DNA of 64,000 bases from Ceratotherium simum simum (GCF_000283155.1 NW_004454166.1:18770344-18834343), one strand, 5' to 3'; shown: positions 22,560 through 33,061, counted from the first letter of the stretch. Numbers and translations are program-made. The notes: generated by a model not told the origin, from the sequence alone.

Positions 22560-22770
22560 ACTACTTGAGCATTTACTCTGCACCAGATAAGCCCTTTATG
22601 AATAATATATAATGACTCATTTAATCCTCATAGAAACCTTTCTAAAGGATAGATCTTATTCTTACTGCCCTCATTTTACTGATGAGGGAACTGAGACATG
22701 GACAGGTTAAGTCTCCTGCACACAGTCAAACAGTTAGAATTCAGACCCAGCCACTGTGGGCTCAATGTGG
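22560..22770 (-). mobile_element. MIR SINE (antisense)
   Basis: 'GAGCATTTACTCTGCACCAG', 'ATGACTCATTTAATCCTCAT' and 'CTGATGAGGGAACTGAGACA' follow antisense MIR order. Confidence 0.8.
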
Positions 22771-23990
22771 GCACTCTTCATTTCTTTCTAGCTTTGCCTC
22801 TCTCTCCAAAGTGTTTGTTAACTGTTTTCCCTTGAAGATGCCAAGTGACTTGGGCCAGTAACAGTCACCCAGTGGTTTCCCCACTTATCTTTCTGGGCTG
22901 ACAGTGCTTGTTCCTCTCCCCTCTGAACGGTAAATATAATGATATGGGACATGAAGATAAGTTAATATTGCCTTCGAGAACATATGTGCTGGAGCAGCTC
23001 CGACACTTTCAGAAAGGTGTTGAGACCCTTTGGTGGGTCGAAGCCCGGCTGGCTGGGTGAGACTGCTGTCCAGAGAACCACTTCTAACCCTTGAGCCCAT
23101 TTCACTTAAAGTGTTAGCCCACCATTCTGAACTGTGTTAAATAAAAATGCAGAGTGACTCCAGAATGCTGATGAGAATCAGGGAAGAATTGAGTGGGAAG
23201 GACTCTTAGGGGACACATCATACAGAGGTCTTAACAGGATTCCCAGTGGAATCAGGATGATGATGATCAACCCTCCAAGACGTGAATCATCAAAATGGGG
23301 TAACAACCAGTAGGTCACAGACACCAACCAATCGTGAAGAACATTGGCCCTAGAGAACAGAATGGACAGTGGTCCTAGAGCACAGCTCTACCAGGGCATC
23401 TCTGTTGGCTATCAGGCCAGGGACCAGGTAGTTTTCTACCTCCAAAGTTTTGACAGATTTTCAAAGGGAAAGGGAAAGGACTTTTCTCAAGCAACACAGG
23501 AATTAAGTGGAAAAAGTGAGAACACAGCCTGGACTCTTGGCTCCTATGAGAACTCCTCGATCAGTCTAGTCTACCTCATGGTCCTTATTGAATGCTACAG
23601 GAACAGATCCAAGTGGAAATTGGTCATTTCTCAACATGACACTGCACGGTAAGTTTATATGCCCCTTTCTTCTGAGGAGCACAAAGCTCTCCACATATAC
23701 TAAGGCCATTGTCCAAGGCTAGTTGTTATTATTATTATTTAGCAACTGTTTAAAATTAGTGCTTTCATATGTGGTCCAATTCATTCGATGGTCTGTATTC
23801 TCCAAGAATTCAGTGACATTCTCTCTCAACTTTCATTAAAAAAGTGTTACCCATTGACTTCACTGTGGAGGGCTGGCCACTGCTGGTTCTCTATATCCAT
23901 GAATTTAAGGACAGGCTATGGGTACTACCAGTGAATCTCCAGTTGTCTGGAAAGGACTTTCAAATTTCTCAATGCTTTAGTTTATCCTAA
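22771..23990. other. No gene or assignable repeat seen
   Basis: The 102-codon ORF at 23344-23652 has no recognisable family or exon context. A short (TTA) run lies near 23727-23742. Confidence 0.45.
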
Positions 23991-23994
23991 AGGT

Positions 23995-24300
23995 TAAGAA
24001 CATGGTCTTTGGAGGCAGGCATACCTGGTTTTCGGTTGTTACAAACTCACGCAGTGTTCTAAAGCTCTTTGTCTGCTCTTGTAAAATGGAAGTAGTCATG
24101 TTACCTCCCTCTCAGGTTGTTATAAAGATTAAATGATATGACATATAAGCACTCACACCTATAAGCAAGCTATAAATTTCAATTATTAGTGACAAAGATA
24201 ATTTGAAAGTGCAAAAGCATGCTAGACAGCTAGACAGACCTTAGCACAATGCCAGGCACATGATTGATAATTTATAAATAATTGTGGAATGAATATATGG
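23995..24300 (+). mobile_element. MIR SINE
   Basis: 'GGTTAAGAACATGGTCTTTG', 'CTCTCAGGTTGTTATAAAG' and a tail 'TTAGCACAATGCCAGGCACA' follow MIR order, possibly two overlapping copies. Confidence 0.65.
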
Positions 24301-24364
24301 ATTATCATCATCTGCAATAAGAGAGGCAGCATTATAGGAGACAGAATATTGCTTTGGGAACCAG

Positions 24365-24470
24365 GAAACCGAGAATTCTCATTCTGGAATGGTTTGGATG
24401 TGTGACTTTGGGAGAATCCCTTCCCCTCTGTGAGTCTTCATCTGCAAAGTGAGAGTGCTAGGTTTAACGG
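24365..24470 (+). mobile_element. MIR SINE fragment
   Basis: 'GATGTGTGACTTTGGGAGAA...GTGAGTCTTCATCTGCAAAG' core. Confidence 0.6.
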
Positions 24471-25119
24471 GCTGTAGAGCACTTTTTAATTTAAAAATTG
24501 TATATGACCGTGGGCTGGTACAGCACATGCTAACATCATCCCCATATGCCGTCTCCGTAGGGTTACATCCACGTGACAATGTGAGTAGCAGTACAAGGAA
24601 GGCTATGCATGATAGTGCTAGCTGAATGGCTTGAAGTCAAGACACAAGAGAGTTTCAGAGGAGGAGGAGATTCATTTTGATTGGTGGAGGGCATGAGTAA
24701 GGTTTCCTGAAAGAGCCAGGACTTTCTTCAGCTGGATTTTAAGAATTCGAAAGACTCCAGTGAAGGTAAGATGAAAGAAGCAGGGCTTTATTCTGGAAGT
24801 CACACATAGCTAGGAGTTACAGAGGTCCCACAGTGTCCACCAAATGTTCTCTGAGTTCCCATTCATCATGAACCATAGAGGGTTAACCCCATGGGAGATC
24901 TCAAAAGGCAGGAGAGTCGGCTTTCGTCTTCGAGAAGCTTAAGATCTGGCACAGAAAGGAAGACAAGGACACAAATCTAACAATATGGAGAGGAAAAAAG
25001 CTAAATAATCCTCTGGGGATGATTTATTTTAATGTTTAATAAAGAATAATGTTATGGAGAAGGTGACATTTGCACTAGATTGGAAAAAAACACATAGGTT
25101 AGAGTTTTGGTTTGGATAT
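24471..25119. other. No gene seen; possible degraded L2
   Basis: Antisense L2-like wording (CTTCGAGAAGCTTAAGATCT) near 24930 is the only hint. Confidence 0.35.
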
Positions 25120-25285
25120 ATCTTCTAGCCAGGTGATTTGGGGTAAATTGGTCCCTCTTTCTGAATTTGAATTTCCTCATCTTTTAAAACAAACAAAAAA
25201 AAATCAACCTAATCGAGTTTTTGTGAGAATACATGCCCACTGGTCCATGCAGGGCATATAGAAGGCACTCAACAAGTCGTGTTAA
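25120..25285 (+). mobile_element. MIR SINE fragment
   Basis: 'GTGATTTGGGGTAAATTGGT', 'TTTGAATTTCCTCATCTTTT' and 'GCATATAGAAGGCACTCAAC' follow MIR order. Confidence 0.6.
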
Positions 25286-25684
25286 TTGGCATAGATTGAG
25301 TTCATCAGAAGGCTTTGCTGGATTAATTTCCCATGGAAAAATCTTCACTGAAAAACAATTAATTGCACATCTTCAATCTCAGTTGATATAAAAAAGTGGC
25401 CAGTTGGACAGTGATTCTGTAATTTCTGGAAAAAACAGAGTTGAAAGCATTGTCCATTATGTGACTCAAGGCCTCTTCTCAAATAAGCCACGAGATACAT
25501 TTGTCCTAGTATTAAACAGAAGGGCTTATCAAACGCTTTATTTTCCATTCAACAAAACACACCGAATGAAGAGGACGCCCACCATTACCCACTTCTGATT
25601 TCTCACAAAGCTTCCTTTTCCACAAGATTATGAAGATATTTTCCTGATTCCAATTTAAAACAATAGAAAGATTAAAGGTAGATT

Positions 25685-25885
25685 AGAGGCAGGCCTGCCA
25701 GTTAAGAATGTGGACTTTGGAGTAAGACAGACGGGTTCAAAAGTGTCATGGAATCCAACTTGACTGACCCTCATTTTTAAAAAATCTGCAAAATGGAGCT
25801 TAAAAAAACTACAGATTACAGTTTTGAGGATTAAATGAAATAATATATGTAACCACTCAAGATAGTGCCTCTCATAATAAATTAT
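25685..25885 (+). mobile_element. MIR SINE fragment
   Basis: 'AGTTAAGAATGTGGACTTTG', 'TCTGCAAAATGGAGC' and 'TTGAGGATTAAATGAAATAA' core. Confidence 0.65.
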
Positions 25886-25894
25886 AGCTAATTA

Positions 25895-26099
25895 CAGTCA
25901 TGTATTGCTTAATGACTGGGATACGTTGTGAGAAATGAGTCGTTAGGTGATTTCGTGGTTGTGTGAATATCATAGGGGGTACAAACCTAGATGGTACAGC
26001 CTGCTACACACCCAGGCTATACGATACGAGTCTTGTGGAACCACCATTGTAGATGCAGTCTGTTGTTGACCAAAACATTGTTATGTGGTGTTATGACTG
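25895..26099 (-). mobile_element. Tigger-like MITE copy 2 (205 bp, opposite orientation to copy 1)
   Basis: It begins CAGTCATGTATTGCTTAATG and its reverse complement begins CAGTCATAACACCACATAAC, matching the left end of copy 1. TA flanks both ends (25893-25894 and 26100-26101). Internal landmarks 'CATAGGGGGTACAAACCTAG' and 'ACACACCCAGGCTATACGAT' align with copy 1 in reverse. Confidence 0.85.
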
Positions 26100-26639
26100 T
26101 ATTATTATTACTAAAGAGAGTAAAACAATAAAATAATAAATCCATCAAGTTAGACATTTTCAACAAATAAAAAAAAATTCAGCGTCAAGCAGTGATCTTC
26201 ATCTTCAACTAAAATTCTAAGCTGAAGAAATGCCTTGGGCACCCGAGATGGACAAAATGAGTCTCTCTGCCATGAGTCAAAGGACCAGGATTAGAGTCTA
26301 GTAGTTGCTCTTTCAGCATCCTAGTCATAAGCCTGCAGGAAGACTGAGAGAGGACTCCAGTTCATCCCAGAGCCGCCCACTTGCGGACACAAAAGCTTCA
26401 AAAAATGCAGAGGAAAACACCTGGAGGTCGCCAGCCCCACCTCCACTCAGAGTGGCCCGTAACCACCCTTGCCCCAACCCCGCCTCAGGCAAACAGTGTG
26501 ACACTGGCTGTCTTTTCTTTGTGGCTTTGTAGACGAGGCAATTATTATATCATGGGATTAATTTTTTTCAGACGGAGCTCGAAGATGCTAAAAAAAAATA
26601 CTCAAGGCTGAAAATAAATTTATTTTTTAACATGATTTA
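26100..26639. other. No gene or assignable repeat seen
   Basis: Two short overlapping + strand ORFs at 26305-26611 (75-76 codons) without recognisable family. Confidence 0.45.
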
Positions 26640-27235
26640 AGAAGACAGAAGGATAGACAGGAAACTGCTGAACAATTCAGATAGATTGAGTTCAAACCTA
26701 CCTCCTAGTCCTGTGAAAACTTAGTATAGTGTCTAATGCGCAGTAGGTACTCAGTGCAAGCAAGTTGTTATGACTGCTGGCGTGATTCTTATGACTGTCA
26801 AGTCTAGTACATTCGTCAAATTAATATAATTTAACTACCGTTGGGGAGAAAGTAAAGAAGCTGATATTTATCCAACACCCACTGACATATGTACTAGTCA
26901 CTATGCAACATGATATCCATCGTCTCACTTAATCTCCCAGATAACCCCATGAAATCTATAAAAATGAAAAATGAGATTCAAAAGGTTAAGTGATTCTTCC
27001 TAGCCCCTAGAGCTAGAACAGAAAGTGCTAGATCCAGATTGGCTGGGCTCTCCACTATTTATTCAGTCTCTGTGATTCACAAGTTTTTTCCCTCCTGTAA
27101 AATGGGATGATTATCAGACTTCCTCTGTAGGCTCGTTATGAGGACTGGATGGGATCGTTCCTATAAAAAGCATTTAAATATGGCATGGAATATAGCGTAT
27201 ACACGATAAACGTAGGCTGTTCTTAGAATTGTTAT
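26640..27235. mobile_element. MIR cluster: sense, antisense, sense
   Basis: 26640-26760 is a sense MIR trace (AGTATAGTGTCTAATGCGCA). 26855-27050 is antisense (CTCACTTAATCTCCCAGATA, AGATTCAAAAGGTTAAGTG). 27060-27235 is sense (CCTCCTGTAAAATGGGATGA, GGCTCGTTATGAGGACTGGA). Confidence 0.6.
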
Positions 27236-27454
27236 TTAGCAAAGATAGGATTTGAATCCCATTTCTTCTACTTCAAAGCCCACATTCTTTCTAGCCACCC
27301 TCACTTGGGCAGCCAATGAATTTCAGATAGATTATTTGGGAAAGGGGAGGCTGAAGAAATTGAAGAAATTAAGTATTTATTAAGAACCTAATATGTTCAT
27401 AGCACTAAACATATTGGCATCATAGGAAAAACTAAAGAAGCACAAAGCAGCAAA

Positions 27455-27545
27455 AATATATGTATATACATACATCTATATATCTATATAGATTTACAAA
27501 TCTCTCTATATATTTTATATATATTTATATATACATATAATTAAA
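27455..27545. repeat. AT-rich TATA/TACA low-complexity tract
   Basis: About 90 bases dominated by ATAT, ATACAT and TATCTATA steps. Confidence 0.85.
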
Positions 27546-28024
27546 TTTATCGGTTCTGAACAAGCAGCTATGTGCAAAGTGCTGGACTACACATTTGGGG
27601 AAGCATAAATACGAATGCAAAACAGTCTCTGTCCCACACGGAAAGGGGACACAGGTAGGTCTGTAATTAAGTGCGATAGCTGGCTTTGGGGATGTACCCA
27701 GAGAAATTCAGAGGAAGTTCTATGAGAGCCCAGAAGAGGGAGCCCTTCAGGCTGGTGGGGGAGGGTGTGGTGACAAAACTGGCCCTTGAAGATCCTTGCC
27801 CTAGAAGGGTTCTAATCTTGGAGGAAAAGCATAAACAGGACACCAAAAACAATGCCAGATCCTATCTAATCGAGTTCCAGATTCTACTAGACAGACAATG
27901 CTTGCCCAGGAATTCTGAGATGAGCATAATCCTTCTGGCTTGGAGTAAGAAATAGGAGGGGATCATGCTCTAGATGAAAGCTGACAGAAGCCCAGAGGGC
28001 CATAAAATTTAGATCCCTGGGAAA

Positions 28025-28170
28025 GGAGTGAGTGTGCTCATTTATCGAGCACCTACTATGTGTCACACAGCACACAATCCTCAGGACGGTGCCAAGATAA
28101 GGTCACTGAGACTCAGGGAAATTAAGCAGCTTGCTGAAGGTCATAGGAACCCAGGTCAGGATGACTCTGA
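28025..28170 (-). mobile_element. MIR SINE fragment (antisense)
   Basis: 'TTTATCGAGCACCTACTATG', 'GACTCAGGGAAATTAAGCAG' and 'CTTGCTGAAGGTCATAGGAA'. Confidence 0.7.
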
Positions 28171-29105
28171 AATGTATACTTTGAACCACCCTCACTTGCT
28201 CAAACCCTTCCCAAACTTTAGGACTCCACTCAGATGTTACTCTCATAACTTCTAGTAGACACTTACACCCTCCCTGGCAAAATACTTTGCTTTTAGTTAG
28301 TACCAAATAAAATGAATATTGAAGGAGTATATCCTAAGAGTTGAGGAACAGAACTATTTTTGTTCTAAAAAGTAGTTTTTAAGACAAAAATCCCCAGAAA
28401 AAAAAGACTCCTTGGGGGGGTGGGGAGGAACTGACCAAATACAAGAGGATTAGATGGGAATTGTTGCCATACTCCAATAATTGGGGGCTCCATTTCACTT
28501 CAGATTTGGAAGCAATCTTAGGAATCTTCAACTCCTGTCTTTTCACTTTGTAGAAGAGCAATCTGAAGTCAAAGATCCCACACAAGTCAGAATTAGAACC
28601 GGCGTCCTCTAACTCTCAGATGGTTCCTCTTTGACTACAAATGATGAAAGGAGAAGGGACAAATCCATGAAAGATCAAGGGATGGAGAAAAAGAGGGATA
28701 GCAGCATATGATGCATTATTTATTATGTGTAAATAAATAAGAATGTCATGCATAAACCAATGATTAGGGTGGATCATGAACCAAGGGTTACAATTCATCC
28801 AGTTCTATTCACTCAATTAAAAACAAACACATACATACATAGACACATACCTGCATAAAAATAAGAGTGGCTTCCAAGACTGGTGGGATAGTTAATAAAT
28901 GCACGTTCAATGAAAAGACCAGTGAAAGCCTTTGTCAATTGCTCCAGATGCATCTAGGGACTGAGGTCAAGAAGCTCAAGTTACTATGAAACTTGGATCT
29001 CTCTCCTTTCCTCTTCGTACCTGCCACAGGAGAGAAATGATAAGCTGGGCTGCCAAATTTTTGTTTGTCTTTAAGAACCTAAGGATCACTTGGTCCTTGA
29101 CAACA
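28171..29105. other. No gene seen
   Basis: Possible L2 trace at 28190-28290. A short (ACAT)n run lies near 28829-28852. Confidence 0.4.
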
Positions 29106-29275
29106 ACTGTAGAACAAGTAGTATTTATATAGCACTTTTAGAGTTTACATAATATTATACCCCAAAGCGTATTTTTTCCCCAAAATGAATTTGTGAAACA
29201 GACATTCCCATTTTAAAGGTAAGGAAGTGGAGGGCTAGTGAAGTGGCTCACTCAGGGCATAGCCCTGGGATGTGT
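29106..29275 (-). mobile_element. MIR SINE fragment (antisense)
   Basis: 'GTATTTATATAGCACTTTTA...CATTCCCATTTTAAAGGTAA' core. Confidence 0.55.
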
Positions 29276-29639
29276 TGGAGTGAGTGGGAACTTAGAACCA
29301 TAACTATCGTGTTCTGGCTCTTGGTGGGAGAGTTGAAAAAACCCCAAATGTCTAGGAATATTCAAAACCATTGTATACAATGACTTAGAAGCCCCTGGAA
29401 GAAATACAGTTTCCAAATGCTTAGTTGCCACCATTGAAGTGAGTTAGCAGTCATGCTCCAACCTCTATTGGGGAAAGAGAGAGATTTTGCAAGATATAAT
29501 TTATGTAGTTCAACATAGGTCTTTTTTTAATTGAATGCCAACCTCATGACTTTTCTAGGTGACTTGGAGCTGCAGAAAGTGAAAGATTTGCTTAGGCAAA
29601 TTTCTTACCCAAGGCATTGTGCGCTAAAGATCCTCTTCG

Positions 29640-29830
29640 TTCAGCCGGTCTCTGAAACACATTTAGGATATAATGCCATTTTCTTTTTATAACTGGAGAA
29701 ACTGAGTTCAGACATTCTTGGCTTAAGACTATACGGCAAGCTCCTCCCAAACCAAGAAGATCTGAATCTGGGATCTCCCGTTGTCAGAATGGTGCCATAA
29801 TCCCTGCATACCACATTCTGGCTTTTATAG
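29640..29830 (-). mobile_element. MIR SINE fragment (antisense)
   Basis: 'TTATAACTGGAGAAACTGAG' and 'AGATCTGAATCTGGGATCTC' match a degraded antisense MIR. Confidence 0.45.
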
Positions 29831-31130
29831 AGGGGATGTCTGAGTCATTTACTCATTCTACAGATCTGCATACTTTCACCAACACATATTCTCCAAGCAT
29901 GTTCCCTCTTCCTGAAGCGTGCAGGAATGATCCCAGCTCTCAGGAAAGATCCAGAGCAGCCCTGAGGACAGGAACACATGGGGAGGAAAACCGTACATTA
30001 GTGGAGTTGATTTCACCTCGGGCTTCAAGGATGCTACCTGCATGCAAACCTCACACAGCATATTTTTATCACTACCTTACTTGAACAGACTGGTAACTCA
30101 TAACTTGTAATCCACCACTGCTAACTCATTTTGACTTATTAAACACTTGGAGAAAAAAAAAAAAAAAAAGAACTGTTTTGCCATAAGGGGGAGCTTTTGA
30201 GTTCTATAAAGAGAGGGAAAAAAGACGAACAAAAATATATTACATATATGTCCCAGTTCAAAACAGATCTACAAAGCAGCAAATGGTCAGATCCTTACCT
30301 GTGACTTGAACAATGTCAGAGGACCTGAATGTCTTAGGTTTAAAAAAAGAAGGCAAATTAATATTTTTCTCTCATTTTTTATGTAAAACTAAAATAATTT
30401 CTAACAACCGACAGAGTATTTTTAAGAGTATTCAGGAGCATTGAGAGACCTAGTTGTGCTGAGTCTACAGCTTCGGAAAATGCCTTTCCTCTGGTTGCTT
30501 CTGATGATTCCGTGAGGACTTTAGTGACAACATTTGGACTAACTGAAGCCAGCAGCACCGGGGGCTCAGGGAAGAGGGGGGATGTTCATCATTGCATAAC
30601 TTTAAGGACGTTCTGAGATGGAAAGGGAGAAAAGGATAGGGAAGACAAGAGAGAGGAAAGGAGAAAGGAAAGAGGAAGACGGAGAGAAAGGGAGTGGAGG
30701 GAGAGAGAGTGAGTGAGTGAGAAAGAGATTAGAGTGAAGAGACAGAGGGAGAAAGAGACAGCATTACAAAAAAATCTGAGAATCAAGTTTCAAGACTCTT
30801 TCTGTGCTATAGAGAAGGATGAGGTTTACCAGCACAGTGCAAAGGGGATCCTGAGAGAAGAGAGAGATTTTTCTGCCGCCAGGAGGGAAAAAAATAGAGG
30901 GGGGGGGGGTGAAGGAGGGAAAAAAACAAGCAAAACAAAACAAAAACAGGAATGTGTGTTTTGAGCAGGAATGAGGAGAGCTGGGAGGACCATAAGGGGG
31001 TGTGTACAGAATTTCATTAAATTGTTACTTTAAGATTGTCTTCTTAAAAAAAAGGGTGTGTGGGGGGGGGCGGGAGCGAAGAGGCAAACGGCAAAGTGGA
31101 GGAAGGCTGGGTAGCTCGGCCTCTCCAAAC
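29831..31130. other. PAPPA upstream flank, purine-rich, no repeats recognised in the proximal part
   Basis: It contains poly(A) at 30152-30168, a long G/A-rich stretch at 30600-30750 and a ten-G run near 30900. No gene is seen. Confidence 0.5.
30600..30750 (+). repeat. Polypurine-rich (GA/GGAA) tract
   Basis: Mostly A and G with GAGAGA and GAGTGAGTGAG steps, about 1 kb upstream of PAPPA. Confidence 0.7.
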
Positions 31131-31224
31131 TGATTGATTAGTCATGATCCCCGCAGTTTTAACAGGGACTCATTCAATTGGGAAGGTGGGGCGCTCGGGA
31201 GCAGATTAGCATACGCTTGTTTAC
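31131..31224 (+). promoter_or_regulatory. Homeobox/forkhead motif cluster upstream of PAPPA
   Basis: TGATTGAT at 31131-31138 matches the PBX-HOX composite site and TGTTTAC at 31218-31224 matches a forkhead core. AP-1-like (TTAGTCA) and AT-rich homeobox-type (GATTAGCAT) sites lie between them. Motif-level inference only. Confidence 0.3.
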
Positions 31225-31274
31225 TCATCTTCTGAGGGATTTTTCCCCCCTCTTTCCTTTCATTTTGTGAAGAA

Positions 31275-31316
31275 GGAGGGAGGGGAGGGGGGACTGGGGG
31301 GGGGGAGAAGGGGGCT
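31275..31316 (+). promoter_or_regulatory. G-run block just upstream of the TATA-like box
   Basis: Consecutive runs of 3 or more G (GGG, GGGG, a six-G run, a ten-G run, GGGGG) are separated by one to four bases. This fits the G-quadruplex pattern and could also bind Sp/KLF or MAZ-type factors. It ends about 12 bases before the TATA-like box. Confidence 0.55.
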
Positions 31317-31327
31317 GTGGCTTGTGT

Positions 31328-31334
31328 TATAAAG
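31328..31334 (+). promoter_or_regulatory. PAPPA: TATA-like box (TATAAAG)
   Basis: TATAAAG lies in GTGTTATAAAGGACGC, about 420 bases upstream of the PAPPA ATG and just downstream of a run of G blocks. If used, transcription would start near 31358 and give a leader of roughly 390 bases. This is a motif call only; no transcript evidence is available here. Confidence 0.45.
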
Positions 31335-31357
31335 GACGCAAAAAATAAATAAATTAG

Positions 31358-31748
31358 AGCATCTTTTGGGGGGAGGGAATTCAGCGGATCAGTGTCTTAG
31401 AGGAGCTTTTTTTTTTTTTTTAAGAGCGAGAAATCATATAAAATAAAATGAAATAAAACAAGGAGGAAGGCAACCAGCTGTTAGAGGGGGAAAATAAGGC
31501 AGATAAAGGAGCGGGGAGAGAAATTAATTGCCAACCAGGAGGAGTTGGGCTGTATTTTTCAAAGGTGGGGGGAGTGGAGCACACACCTTGAGGAGGAAAG
31601 CGAGAAAGAAAAGAAAAAAGCAAGTGGAAGGGGGGGCTCGCCCAAGAAGGGTGAAGAAGCGAAGAAAGTCGAGGCGCCGAGGCTCCCAAAGCTGGCAGCT
31701 CCGGGCGGCGGTGCAGGGGCGAAGGGGGGGCGGGGGGGACCGTCGGAC
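31358..31748 (+). other. PAPPA: Inferred PAPPA 5' leader (5' UTR)
   Basis: The upstream edge is inferred from the TATA-like box and is uncertain. The leader is purine-rich with a T run near 31408-31422. It holds one upstream ATG, at 31448. The PAPPA frame is open back to a TTG at 31545 without an ATG, so the ATG at 31749 is the first good start in frame. Confidence 0.4.
31448..31456 (+). other. Minimal uORF ATG-AAA-TAA in the PAPPA leader
   Basis: This is the only ATG I find between the TATA-like box and the PAPPA start. It encodes Met-Lys-stop, about 290 bases upstream of the main ATG. It matters only if transcription starts upstream of it. Confidence 0.4.
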
Positions 31749-32168
31749 ATGCGGCTCTGGAGTTGGGTGCTGCGCCTGGGGCTGCTGAGCGCCGCGCTGG
31801 GCTGCGGGCTGGCCGAGCGCCCCCGCCGGGCCCGGAGNNNNNNNNNNNNNNNNNNNNNNNNNNNNNNNNNNNNNNNNNNNNNNNNNNNNNNNNNNNNNNN
31901 NNNNNNNNNNNNNNNNNNNNNNNNNNNNNNNNNNNNNNNNNNNNNNNNNNNNNNNNNNNNNNNNNCGTGCGCGTCCCCCGGCGGCGGCAGCAGCGGGAGG
32001 CGAGGGGCGCCGCCGAGGAGCCGAGCCCGCCGAGCCGGGCGCTCTATTTCAGCGGGCGAGGCGAGCAGCTGCGCCTCCGGGCCGACCTCGAGCTGCCCCG
32101 GGACGCGTTCACGCTCCAAGTGTGGCTACGAGCGGAGGGGGGCCAGAGGTCTCCGGCGGTGATCACAG
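31749..32168 (+). CDS. PAPPA: PAPPA coding exon 1 (signal peptide, propeptide, start of mature chain)
   Basis: This exon starts the precursor of pappalysin-1, a secreted metzincin metalloprotease known to cleave IGF-binding proteins. The ATG at 31749 opens MRLWSWVLRLGLLSAALGC, a typical signal peptide (Arg, then a Leu/Ala-rich core, with a likely cut after Gly-Leu-Ala near residue 22). An Arg/Pro-rich propeptide follows and is interrupted by 128 Ns. After the gap the reading continues VRVPRRRQQREARG; from family knowledge the mature chain begins at the Glu after RRRQQR. Then come ALYFSGRGEQLRLRADLEL and TLQVWLRAEGGQRSP, the start of the laminin-G-like region. The exon ends ACA-G followed by GTAGGC, a phase 1 donor that joins exon 2 to read ITGLYDKC. 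The start context has G at -3. The frames before and after the Ns differ, which points to a wrong gap length rather than a broken gene. Identification is from remembered family sequence and is very secure. Confidence 0.96.
31838..31965. other. Assembly gap of 128 N inside PAPPA exon 1
   Basis: A run of 128 unknown bases lies in the GC-rich, Pro/Arg-rich propeptide region. The last known codon before it is incomplete (AG plus one base), and the first codon after it starts at 31967, so the true missing length must be a multiple of three. 128 is not, so the run is a placeholder or mis-sized estimate. The human propeptide, from memory, suggests roughly 120 missing bases. Any conceptual translation through the gap will wrongly frameshift. 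Confidence 0.97.
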
Positions 32169-33061
32169 GTAGGCGAGGGCGCCCGGGCGGGCGCCGCACC
32201 GTCCCCGCGTCCCCAGGGGCGCGCGGGTGCCTGGGCGCGGGTGGCGGGCTGGTCGGGGGCTTGCGGGTGTGTGTGCGGGAGCCGTTCCGTCGGCAGCTCG
32301 GCGGCACCCGGGGCGAGGTGCGAGCCTCGCTTTGCCCCATCTGCGGAATGGGCGCACTCGGAAGGCGTCTCCGCCTCGCCCCCAGGAGGAGCGCGGAGAG
32401 CGCTCCTGGCCGCCCCGAGACCGGCAGTCACTGAAGGCTGGTCCCCGGGGAGCCTAGTGCACGCAAACCGTGTTCAGGATGGTCAGACGTACTGTCTCGG
32501 TTTGGGATGGAGGGGAGGATGACCCAGTTGGGATGCATGTGAAAAGAGACTCGGGGACCGTTGATTTCTTTGACTTTTTAATAGAGGTGACCCCCTTCAC
32601 TTGGCCCTGTTGCCCCGAAAGCCTGCAAGGACAAGGTTGTTGTGATCGCTAGGACTTAGAAGTCCTCGAAGTGCCCCAAAGTTGCTCTCTGCTTGACGCT
32701 GCCTCTGGGATTCACCCCCTTTCCCCCAGCCACACACACACACACCCCGCCAGCCCATGTCTTCGCTTTTAAAACCCATTGCCTGTCACTCGGGGCTGGG
32801 ACGAGCCCTTCCTAACGCACACTCCGCCAGTCTTCCCCCGACTCGGCTGCGAAACGGGGCGCATTTCTCATTTGGGACTTTTATGAGCCCGTAATGAATT
32901 TGAGTTCTCCCTCCTGGCCCTCCCTCTCTCTCCCCTTCGCCGTTCCGCAGCAAAGCCCATAGTGAAACCGGACACTTGGCGAGGGTTGCAAACCTTAGAA
33001 ATGCTCCAACATCCATTTTTCCCCCCTCTAAATGAATCTATGGCAATGCTTTTAATAAAAC

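Larger units (their letters stand above)
31610..32460. promoter_or_regulatory. PAPPA: CpG island over PAPPA leader and exon 1
   Basis: CpG dinucleotides become dense from about 31.6 kb (GCGAAGAAAGTCGAGGCGCCGAG region) and stay frequent through the coding exon and the first 300 bases of intron 1. The flanking sequence is CpG-poor. The edges are estimated by eye, and the Ns hide part of the island. Confidence 0.8.

Noticed and set aside
31545..31748. In-frame upstream extension of PAPPA from a TTG codon
   Set aside because: No ATG in the extension, and it would bury a well-formed signal peptide that starts at the 31749 ATG. The open frame is explained by the purine-rich composition.
31559..32119. 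186-codon minus-strand ORF and a 205-codon plus-strand ORF through the Ns
   Set aside because: Both read through masked bases and are GC-rich shadows of PAPPA exon 1.
32044..32457. Several 64-101-codon ORFs on both strands around the exon 1 donor
   Set aside because: High GC content lowers stop frequency; they cross the splice site and show no family.
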